From Wansuia hejianensis (lineage in GTDB: Bacteria > Bacillota > Clostridia > Lachnospirales > Lachnospiraceae): a stretch of DNA of 64,000 nt. Both the position numbers and the translations under genes were made by a program. Below the pieces are notes generated by a model. That model was not told the DNA's origin, searched no databases, and saw only the letters and a list, made by a program, of their open reading frames with translations. Location of the stretch: NCBI RefSeq assembly GCF_014337215.1, contig NZ_CP060635.1, positions 2,803,501 through 2,867,500 of the forward strand, written 5' to 3'. The stretch's first letter is position 1. Each line of letters opens with the position of its first letter. Below are positions 1 to 7,365 of this stretch, piece by piece.

Positions 1-1
1 A

Positions 2-1525
2 GCTGGCCGAAAAGGCCTGACCCGGATACTGTCTTCTGTATCTGTTCTGGAATATGCCGATCCTACTTTCACACAAAATGCCCTCTTTGACCACATTGAA
101 TTCTACGGTAATGAGATCGTTATCACCGCCTTTGCCAATATTAAGGACGATGTTGACGCACAGTGTAATAATATCCGGCGGCTGGCAGAAGCCGGCGAGG
201 TGGGAATTATTCTGTATTATGTAGGCATCCTGATGCCCAGGGTGGACGCGCGCCTGGCCGCGTTGGCCGACGAACTGGATTTTACATTGATTCTGATGCC
301 TGAAAACCGCATGGATCTCAGGTATAGTGAAGTAATCTGTGAAGTGATGGAAGCAATATTCCAGGACCAGCAAAGCAATATATCCCTTGTAACAGAGATC
401 CTGGAGCGGGTATCCGCGCTGGCCGAACATCAGCGGACAATAGATACTGTGCTGAAAATGCTCTCTGACCGCATGCATGTCTCTATCATTCTGACCGGCA
501 GCGACGGACGCATATTGAATGAAGCCGCCTGGCCCCGAAGCCGTGCCGGAGAGCTGCAAACCCTGCTTCCCACCCTCAGCCTGTCCGGACAGCCGGGTAC
601 TCCCCTGAGAAAGAACGGCCTGCTGATATACAGTTACGTAATCAACGCAGACTATTCTCCCATGAACCTCTATCTCTTCCATACAGGCAAGCCCTTAGAG
701 CAAAATATACTCCGTCAGTTCACAGACGTCATACAATTATCAGTGAACCTCTGGAGCCGCAGGCACGGTGAAGTTGCCACCCGCGAACTTGTGCGGGCGA
801 TTCTCCAGGATGAACCTGCCAAGATGCGGCGTCTGGCAGATATTTTTCATATAGACGTTGCGTCCATCCATACCATGTGGATACTGAGCGCCTGCCAAAA
901 AGCTTCCGAATGGGTATGCGAGGAACTAACCGCCGAACTGCAGCGGCTGCTTTCTCCTTACAGCGCTTCCGTTCTGATCGATGTATACGAGGATGTACTT
1001 GTCCTCTTCATGGATGGCCGCCAGTCTCTGACGGAAGAGCAATCGATCCGTTCGGGAATCCTCAATTCCCTGGAGACCCGGAAGATTTCCGCTGTTATGA
1101 CATGCTGCAACCATCTGGAGCATACGGTAGATGCAAGGAATGCATTTCTTCTCAATCAGGAATGTCTGGAAGACGCCGGGAAAATCTTTCCGTCTCAGCA
1201 AGTATTTCAGTTGTCTGAAATACGGTTCGCACAACAGTGCCGGGATATTTTGAACCAGGGGGAACTGGCAATCCGGGAGGAAACCGCTGTGCTCGGCCCC
1301 TTGTTGGATATTCCTGAGGGGAAAGAATTACTCAAAACCCTCAGCACCTATCTTCTGGACGCACAATCAGGCATCACACGGACGGCTGCCCGTCTCTTTG
1401 TTCACAAGAATACGATTAAATACCGCCTCCAGCGCTGTTCGGAATCATGTGGCTTTCACATCGGACATCAGCCTGAGACCATGGCCCTCTACCGGGCTGC
1501 AGCACTGTGCCGTCTGATCAGCTGA
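2..1525 (+). CDS. PucR-family transcriptional regulator (5' end outside window)
   Basis: The reading frame is open from the first complete codon at base 2, so the gene starts upstream of the window; the GTG at 200 is only an internal codon. The visible N-terminus resembles the PucR purine-catabolism regulatory domain (GLTRILSSVSVLEYADP). The C-terminus is a PucR-type helix-turn-helix (TAARLFVHKNTIKYRLQR, about 40 residues from the end). Proteins of this family usually activate catabolic genes for purines, hydantoins or amino acids in response to a small ligand. The permease/DUF917/hydantoinase genes immediately downstream on the same strand are the obvious target, although a terminator separates them. 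The ligand is not known from sequence. Confidence 0.85.
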   Translation, partial: AGRKGLTRILSSVSVLEYADPTFTQNALFDHIEFYGNEIVITAFANIKDDVDAQCNNIRRLAEAGEVGIILYYVGILMPRVDARLAALADELDFTLILMPENRMDLRYSEVICEVMEAIFQDQQSNISLVTEILERVSALAEHQRTIDTVLKMLSDRMHVSIILTGSDGRILNEAAWPRSRAGELQTLLPTLSLSGQPGTPLRKNGLLIYSYVINADYSPMNLYLFHTGKPLEQNILRQFTDVIQLSVNLWSRRHGEVATRELVRAILQDEPAKMRRLADIFHIDVASIHTMWILSACQKASEWVCEELTAELQRLLSPYSASVLIDVYEDVLVLFMDGRQSLTEEQSIRSGILNSLETRKISAVMTCCNHLEHTVDARNAFLLNQECLEDAGKIFPSQQVFQLSEIRFAQQCRDILNQGELAIREETAVLGPLLDIPEGKELLKTLSTYLLDAQSGITRTAARLFVHKNTIKYRLQRCSESCGFHIGHQPETMALYRAAALCRLIS

Positions 1526-1533
1526 TGTATAGC

Positions 1534-1582
1534 AACACCTCTGGTCTTTGTCCCAAGAGACAACGACAGGGGTGTTTTTTTG
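1534..1582 (+). terminator. Rho-independent terminator after the PucR gene
   Basis: The arms ACACCTCTG and CAGGGGTGT pair with one G-U, and the 3' arm runs directly into seven or more T. It lies 9 bases after the regulator stop and separates that transcript from the permease operon. Confidence 0.8.
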
Positions 1583-1655
1583 TCCCTTCTTCTGTTGTTC
1601 CGGGGTTTCTCGTTCTTATATAATGAATTAAATTTTATGATGAAGGGGGAATACT

Positions 1656-2981
1656 ATGAAAACTACAAATACAGGTTTTGAAATCAAACCCGAACAGCGG
1701 CAGAGCTGGCAGTCCATCGCTATGGTTTGGGCCGGCGGAATGATCTGCGTGCCCTGCCTGATGGTAGGCGGAGTCCTTTCACAGGGCGGCCTGTCCATCG
1801 GACAGATTGTGGTGTCGATCCTGATCGGTTACGGCCTGATCTGCGCCTATATGATCTGTATTGGAATGCAGGCCTGCGATACAGGCCTTCCGGTATCCGT
1901 CATGGCGGCCGGCGCGCTGGGAGAGAAAGGTTCAAAATATGTCATCAGCCTGATTCTGGCAATCGCATGCATCGGCTGGTTCGGCATCCAGTCCGCTACC
2001 TGCGGAGCGGCCTTCGCATCTATGGTAGCCGGAATGCTGGGCATTGGAACGGCCGGCCCTGTCATGACTGCCGTCTGTACTCTCATCTGGGGCATTATCA
2101 TGCTGGCTACCGCCTGTTTCGGCTTTAAGGGACTGAAATGGCTTAATTATATCGCCGTACCTCTTCTGGTGATTGTATGCATCTACGGAGTCGTCGCCAG
2201 CTTCATCAGCAACGACGGCGCATCGGTACTGGCCGCCTATGCACCGGCCCAGTCGGCAGGACTGGTGTTTGGAATCTCCATGACAGTCGCTTCTTTCGCT
2301 CTGGGCGGCGTGATATCAGCAGATTACTGCCGTTTTGCCAAGAGCCGGCGGGATGTCGTGAAATCTTCCATCATCGGCGTAATTCCGGCCGGCCTGTTCA
2401 TGCTGCTCATGGGGGCAGTAATGAGCATCGTCACCGGGCAATACGATATCTCCGCTATTCTGGCAAGCCTTGGCGTTCCGGTTATTGGAGTTATAGCCCT
2501 GGTTTTGGCCACTTGGACAACAAACGTTACCAACGCCTATTCCGGAGGCCTTGCCCTGAGTAACCTGTTAGGCTTTGATGAAAGCCGTTTCAAAGTCACC
2601 ACAGCTGTAGCCGGAGGCGCAGGAACGGTATTGGCAGCTATAGGGCTTCTGAATATGTTCCAGTCCTTCCTGTCCCTGATGTCAGCGATTATTCCGCCAC
2701 TGGCAGGAGTTATCATAGCAGCTTACTGGGTTATTGGGAAAGGAAAAAGAGAAAACTTCGAGCTGAAAAAAGGACTTTCCGGCCCCGGTCTGGCCGCTTA
2801 TCTCGCAGGTGCTTTCATTGCCTGCATCACCGGCGGTACCTTTGCCGCTTTCCCGGTGCTGACCACAGCGGCTCCCTGGCTGAACTTACCATTTTTTGTC
2901 GGCCCCATCAACGGTATTGCCGTATCCTTTATTATATATATTATTTTAGCAAAGCTCATTAAAAAAGGAGGAACACAGTGA
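1656..2981 (+). CDS. NCS1-family cytosine/purine permease, CodB-like
   Basis: This 441-residue polytopic membrane protein has about twelve hydrophobic segments, the usual size and layout of CodB-type nucleobase:cation symporters. Landmarks are WAGGMICVP near residue 25, a conserved loop GLPVSVMAAGALGEKG near 80-95, and SADYCRFAKSRRDV near 220-235, the family's cytoplasmic motif. It would import a nucleobase, hydantoin or related heterocycle. The start is supported by AAGGGGGA eight bases upstream. Its stop overlaps the GTG start of the DUF917 gene by four bases, so the two are translationally coupled. The substrate cannot be fixed from sequence; a ring compound opened by the HyuA-like enzyme is an inference from context. 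Confidence 0.88.
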   Translation: MKTTNTGFEIKPEQRQSWQSIAMVWAGGMICVPCLMVGGVLSQGGLSIGQIVVSILIGYGLICAYMICIGMQACDTGLPVSVMAAGALGEKGSKYVISLILAIACIGWFGIQSATCGAAFASMVAGMLGIGTAGPVMTAVCTLIWGIIMLATACFGFKGLKWLNYIAVPLLVIVCIYGVVASFISNDGASVLAAYAPAQSAGLVFGISMTVASFALGGVISADYCRFAKSRRDVVKSSIIGVIPAGLFMLLMGAVMSIVTGQYDISAILASLGVPVIGVIALVLATWTTNVTNAYSGGLALSNLLGFDESRFKVTTAVAGGAGTVLAAIGLLNMFQSFLSLMSAIIPPLAGVIIAAYWVIGKGKRENFELKKGLSGPGLAAYLAGAFIACITGGTFAAFPVLTTAAPWLNLPFFVGPINGIAVSFIIYIILAKLIKKGGTQ

Positions 2982-4069
2982 GAAAGATTGGTTTACACGA
3001 AATTGAAGACATCGCCCTCGGCGCCGCCCTGCTGGGCGCAGGCGGAGGCGGCGATCCCTACATCGGCAAGCTGGTGGCCATGAGTGCGATCCGTGAATGC
3101 GGACCTGTCACTCTGCTCAGCCCTGAAGAAGTGCCGGACGACGCTCTGATTGTCCCCATCGCCATGATGGGAGCGCCTACCATATTAAGCGAAAAAGGAA
3201 TCGGCGGAAAAGAATATCAGGTTTTGTATGACACCGTTTCTCAGTTCTATGGCAAGCCCGTTTACGCGTTTATGCCCATAGAGGCCGGCGGCGTCAACTC
3301 CATGCTCCCCATAGCCGCAGCCGCCCGCCTGAACCTTCCTCTGGTGGACGTGGACGGCATGGGACGGGCATTTCCGGAGCTTCAGATGGTGACCTTTACC
3401 ATCGGCGGACTTTCAGCAACACCTATGGCTCTGACTGATGAAAAGGGCAATCATGTGATTTTCCGCACCATAACGAATAAGTGGACCGAAGAACTGGCCC
3501 GGGCGGTCACTATGGCATGCGGCGGTTCCGTATCCGTATCCCTGTTCACCATGAACGGAAAGCAGATGAAACAGTACGGCGTTCACGGGATTGTCACCCG
3601 CAGTGAACGGCTGGGAGCGGCCATCCGCAAAGTTAAAGAAATACAGGAAGGCACTCCCGAGGATAATTTTCTGGAGTTCTCGCAGGGAATACGCCTGTTT
3701 AAAGGAAAAATCACCGATGTTCTGCGAGAGACCCGCGGCGCCTTTAATTTCGGCCGCGTGATGCTGGACGGCACTGGCAGCGCGAAGGGGCATCAGGCCT
3801 CCGTCACCTTCCAGAATGAAAACCTCTGCGCGGAGGTGGACGGCAAAATCGTCGGAACCACTCCAGACCTGATCTGCCTGGTAGACACAGAAACCTTTGC
3901 CCCCATACCTACCGACGCCCTGAAATACGGCAAACGTGTGATGGTAATAGGCCTTCAGTGCTTTCCTCTCTGGAGAACCCCCGAAGGGCTTGAGCTTGTC
4001 GGCCCCCGTTACTTCGGAATTGATACTGATTACATCCCCATCGAACAACGCGCAAAGGAGGGCTGCTGA
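2978..4069 (+). CDS. DUF917 family protein
   Basis: This 363-residue protein begins with GTG overlapping the permease stop (GTGA). The N-terminal IEDIALGAALLGAGGGGDPY and the later VDVDGMGRAFPELQM are characteristic of DUF917, a family repeatedly found beside hydantoinase/oxoprolinase genes. No signal peptide or membrane segment is seen, so it is cytosolic. Its biochemical role is not established. It may be a partner subunit or act on the product of the HyuA-like protein, whose gene starts three bases after this stop. The whole permease-DUF917-HyuA set reads as one tightly packed operon. Confidence 0.85.
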   Translation: MRKIGLHEIEDIALGAALLGAGGGGDPYIGKLVAMSAIRECGPVTLLSPEEVPDDALIVPIAMMGAPTILSEKGIGGKEYQVLYDTVSQFYGKPVYAFMPIEAGGVNSMLPIAAAARLNLPLVDVDGMGRAFPELQMVTFTIGGLSATPMALTDEKGNHVIFRTITNKWTEELARAVTMACGGSVSVSLFTMNGKQMKQYGVHGIVTRSERLGAAIRKVKEIQEGTPEDNFLEFSQGIRLFKGKITDVLRETRGAFNFGRVMLDGTGSAKGHQASVTFQNENLCAEVDGKIVGTTPDLICLVDTETFAPIPTDALKYGKRVMVIGLQCFPLWRTPEGLELVGPRYFGIDTDYIPIEQRAKEGC

Positions 4070-4071
4070 AT

Positions 4072-5628
4072 ATGTATAAGCTTGGTATAGATGTAGGAGG
4101 CACAAATACCGACGCCGTACTGATTGATGAAGAACGCCGTGTGGTGGCCGAAATCAAGAACCCAACCACCGGTGATATCTATGAAGGAATCATGGGCGCC
4201 GTCCGCACGCTGCTGGACCAGTCCAGAATCAACAGAACTGAAATCCGCCAGGCCATGCTGGGTACCACACAGTGTACCAACGCCATCGTGGAACGAAAAA
4301 ACCTGGCGCGCGTGGGCATTCTGCGGATCGGCGCTCCTGCTACCCAAGGCATACCGCCCATGGCTGACTGGACCGACGACATACGTAAAATAGCTGCCGG
4401 GAGCCAGATCATAGGCGGCGGCTTTGAATACGACGGAAAAGAGCTGACCCCCTTCGATGAAGAGGCCGCCAGAACCTTCTTTGAGGACATGAAAGCGAAG
4501 GACATTCATTCCATCGCCATTTCCTGCGTATTTTCCACCGTCCGCAATGATCACGAGCTGCGGGCTGCCCAGCTCTGCAGGGAAATAATGGGCAGTGACG
4601 TGCACGTGTCAATTTCCTCAGAAATAGGCTCCATGGGGCTGGTTGAACGTGAGAATGCGACGATTTTAAACGCCGCCCTTTACCGGGTGGCCGAACGATT
4701 TACCGAAGGTTTCGCAAAAAGCCTGAATGATGAAGGTGTTACAAATGCGGATGTTTATCTGTCACAGAATGACGGAACATTAATGACCATGGAGAACGCA
4801 CGGAAATATCCGATTCTGACAATCGCCTGCGGCCCTACCAACTCTATCCGGGGCGCATCTTATCTAAGCCGCCTGGAAAACGCAATTGTCGTAGACGTCG
4901 GCGGAACTACCACCGACCTGGGCTTCATTCAGAACGGCTTCCCCAGAGAATCCAGCCTGGCAGTAACCATCGGCGGAGTCCGCACCAATTTCCGAATGCC
5001 GGACGTGGTATCCATCGGCCTCGGGGGCGGTTCGATTGTGCGGCAGCTGCCTGACGGCACAGTTACGGTCGGCCCGGATTCCGTCGGCTATAAAATCACG
5101 GAAAAAGCGCTGGTTTTTGGCGGAAACACCGTCACCGCCACTGACATAGCCGTCCGCCTGGGAATGGCTGCCATAGGCGATCCGGCTAAAGCAGCCAGCC
5201 TTGATGAAACCTTCGCACGCAAGGCTCTGGACGCCATCAGGACACTGGTGGAAGACTCCATAGACGCCATGAAAGTCTCCAGCCAGGATATAGATCTGAT
5301 CCTGGTAGGCGGCGGCTCCATCATCCTCCCCACTCAGCTGGCCGGTGCGAAATCAGTGATGAAGCCGGAACACTTCGGCATAGCAAATGCCATAGGCTCT
5401 GCTATCTCCAAGGTATCCGGAACCTTTGAACAGCTGATCAGCTATGATGAAATACCGAGAGAACAGGCCCTGGAGCAGGCAAAAGCAGATGCCATAGATC
5501 TGGCAGTTGCAGCCGGCGCACTCCGGGAAACCGTAGAAATAATCGAGGCAGAGGATGTACCTCTTCAATATTATGCCGGAAACACCAACAAAGTAAAGAT
5601 TAAAGCGGCCGGTGAACTGAAAAAATAG
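4072..5628 (+). CDS. Hydantoinase/oxoprolinase (HyuA-like) family protein
   Basis: The protein is 518 residues. The N-terminal LGIDVGGTNTDAVLID is the ASKHA-type phosphate-binding motif of hydantoinase A. A second such motif, VVDVGGTTTDLGF, lies near residue 275, and GLGGGS near 320. The length fits the stand-alone N-terminal plus ATPase domain form rather than full 5-oxoprolinases of about 1200 residues. ATP-dependent opening of a hydantoin-like or lactam ring is the family activity. The RBS AAAGGAGGG is inside the end of the DUF917 gene. With the CodB-like permease it would form an uptake and ring-opening pathway, probably under the PucR regulator upstream. The exact substrate is inferred, not seen. 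Confidence 0.85.
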   Translation: MYKLGIDVGGTNTDAVLIDEERRVVAEIKNPTTGDIYEGIMGAVRTLLDQSRINRTEIRQAMLGTTQCTNAIVERKNLARVGILRIGAPATQGIPPMADWTDDIRKIAAGSQIIGGGFEYDGKELTPFDEEAARTFFEDMKAKDIHSIAISCVFSTVRNDHELRAAQLCREIMGSDVHVSISSEIGSMGLVERENATILNAALYRVAERFTEGFAKSLNDEGVTNADVYLSQNDGTLMTMENARKYPILTIACGPTNSIRGASYLSRLENAIVVDVGGTTTDLGFIQNGFPRESSLAVTIGGVRTNFRMPDVVSIGLGGGSIVRQLPDGTVTVGPDSVGYKITEKALVFGGNTVTATDIAVRLGMAAIGDPAKAASLDETFARKALDAIRTLVEDSIDAMKVSSQDIDLILVGGGSIILPTQLAGAKSVMKPEHFGIANAIGSAISKVSGTFEQLISYDEIPREQALEQAKADAIDLAVAAGALRETVEIIEAEDVPLQYYAGNTNKVKIKAAGELKK

Positions 5629-5675
5629 GATATTCAGGATTCACGGCAGTACCGCACCGCCTGCGGAGAATTGAC

Positions 5676-5704
5676 TTGCTTCCCTTTTTGCCCCGTGCTA
5701 TAAT
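5676..5704 (+). promoter_or_regulatory. Sigma-A-type promoter for the zinc-ribbon genes
   Basis: TTGCTT and TATAAT are separated by 17 bases, about 90 bases before the first zinc-ribbon gene. A nearby TTGACT at 5671 would give a 22-base spacer and is less likely to be the -35. Confidence 0.6.
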
Positions 5705-5797
5705 CAAATTGAGGTTTTTTGAGGGAGGTTATTCTGTTTTACATTCGGGCTTTTATCTGAATACTCCCGTCATATTCTGCATAAGGAGGGTATATTT

Positions 5798-6568
5798 ATG
5801 AGTTTTTGCGGAAAATGTGGAGCATCCATACCCGATGGGTCCAAGTTTTGTCCGAAATGCGGGAATCCCATGGTTTCCCAGGTGAATTCGCCGGAACCAG
5901 GCGTTCCGAATCCAGGCGTGACCGGTGAATTCCCACCGGTAGATCCGGCACCGCAGCCTGAGCCGGCGCCTTTTAATTACAATCAGTATGGAAGCTCAGG
6001 CGGCAGCGATTATAGCGGCCCCAGCTATGAACCTGGCAAGAAGGGTTCCGGTAAGCTGGTGCTGATATTGGTGATCGCTATTGTGGCTATTGTAGCTGTA
6101 ATATTAATCCTCTTATTCACCACCGGGATTCTCGGCGGGGGACGAAGCGGCGGTTCGGCTTACGAGAAGCCTGTACAGAAGCTGATGAACGCGATAGAAG
6201 ATCAGGACGCACAGCTGGTCGTCGATGTCCTTCCTGATGAGATTGTAGATCTGCAGCTGGAATACTACGAGGATGAAGAAGAACTGGCAGATGATCTGGC
6301 CAGCTATATCTTCAGTGATTTTGAAGACTATGACAGCATTAAGGTTTCTTACAAAGTGACAGATAGAGAACAGCTCGACGATGATGAGATTGATGATCTG
6401 ATTGATGATTATTCCTATAATCTGGATGTGGATCTCGATATCACCGACGCATATGATTTAGATCTTGATGTGGATTTCAAGGCTGACGGTGAGAAGGAAT
6501 CTGAATCTCTCTCCCTGACAGTGATCAAGATCGATGGAAGCTGGTATCTGGACCTGTTCAGTTTATAA
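5798..6568 (+). CDS. Zinc-ribbon membrane protein, first of a tandem pair
   Basis: This 256-residue protein has a four-Cys zinc ribbon at the extreme N-terminus (C4, C7, C18, C21), a Pro-rich linker, one membrane segment near residues 85-112, and an acidic C-terminal domain of about 135 residues ending in DGSWYLDLFSL. The tail is very rich in Asp and has an NTF2-like or lipoprotein-like look. Topology would put the zinc ribbon in the cytoplasm and the acidic domain outside. The RBS AAGGAGGG fixes the start. The next gene encodes a paralog with the same plan. The family is common in Clostridia; function unknown. Confidence 0.8.
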   Translation: MSFCGKCGASIPDGSKFCPKCGNPMVSQVNSPEPGVPNPGVTGEFPPVDPAPQPEPAPFNYNQYGSSGGSDYSGPSYEPGKKGSGKLVLILVIAIVAIVAVILILLFTTGILGGGRSGGSAYEKPVQKLMNAIEDQDAQLVVDVLPDEIVDLQLEYYEDEEELADDLASYIFSDFEDYDSIKVSYKVTDREQLDDDEIDDLIDDYSYNLDVDLDITDAYDLDLDVDFKADGEKESESLSLTVIKIDGSWYLDLFSL

Positions 6569-6598
6569 TTAAGACGAACATATTTCAGGAGGTTCTAC

Positions 6599-7273
6599 AT
6601 GAGTTTTTGTAAGAAATGCGGCAATCAGCTGAATGCGGGTGCACAATTCTGCCCCCGGTGCGGCGAACCGGTATCACAGCCGGCTTCCGACTATCAGCCG
6701 ACGAACTTCAGCCAGCCGGTCCCGACCGCGCCGAATAAATCAAAAGCGCCTTTATTCATTTTGATCGGAATTGCTGCTGCAGTTGTACTTGTTATCGTTC
6801 TGCTCCTGCGCGGATGCGGAGGCGCAGCCTATGAGAAACCGGTCAAGGTCATGCTGGATACGATGATCAGCGGAAAATACGACATGAAAACCGCCCAGAA
6901 GATGGTAGATCAGATTCCTGACCCTGTGATAGACGCCATGATAGAGGACTATGGCGCATATGATACGGAAAGAGAATTCGTTGAGGAACTGGCAGGTGAA
7001 TTAGAAGATATGGCGGATGATATCTCAGAATATAACCCGTCCTATAAAATTACCGGCACCAAAAAGATGGATTCTGATGATATTGAAACCCTGGAGGAGC
7101 AGTACAGCGACTATATTGATGTCGATCTGAAAATAAGCGAGGCTTATACAATTAAGGTTTCACTCTATTCCACTGAGGATGGGGAAGAGAATAAAGAAAA
7201 GGCTGAGCTGAATACCATTAAAGTCAAAGGAAAATGGTACCTGGATTACTTTTCAATGAACAGCATATTCTAA
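6599..7273 (+). CDS. Zinc-ribbon membrane protein, second of a tandem pair
   Basis: At 224 residues it has the same architecture as its upstream neighbour: an MSFCKKCG zinc ribbon with four Cys, a short linker, one membrane helix near 50-68, then YEKPVK and an acidic domain ending KGKWYLDYFSM. The 30-base gap with an AGGAGG site argues for cotranscription. The shared start and the shared YEKPV junction after the helix indicate tandem duplication. A role in sensing or envelope homeostasis is possible, but nothing in the sequence shows it. Confidence 0.8.
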   Translation: MSFCKKCGNQLNAGAQFCPRCGEPVSQPASDYQPTNFSQPVPTAPNKSKAPLFILIGIAAAVVLVIVLLLRGCGGAAYEKPVKVMLDTMISGKYDMKTAQKMVDQIPDPVIDAMIEDYGAYDTEREFVEELAGELEDMADDISEYNPSYKITGTKKMDSDDIETLEEQYSDYIDVDLKISEAYTIKVSLYSTEDGEENKEKAELNTIKVKGKWYLDYFSMNSIF

Positions 7274-7301
7274 GCCACAGTTTCTAAATGGTTAACAGAC
7301 G

Positions 7302-7330
7302 GCGCCGCAGATGTTATTCACCTGCGGCGC
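7302..7330. terminator. GC-rich hairpin between convergent genes
   Basis: A perfect nine-base stem (GCGCCGCAG / CTGCGGCGC) with an 11-base loop lies between the convergent zinc-ribbon gene and hydratase gene. There is no strong T-run on either side, so it is a weak or bidirectional terminator at best. Confidence 0.45.
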
Positions 7331-7365
7331 TGATTTCATGTGTAAGCTTACAGCAAACTCAGCTG

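Noticed and set aside
3413..4105. Minus-strand frame of 230 codons
   Set aside because: It lies inside the strongly supported DUF917 gene and has no family features.
5671..5704. TTGACT as the -35 of the zinc-ribbon promoter
   Set aside because: The spacer to TATAAT would be 22 bases; TTGCTT at 5676 gives 17.
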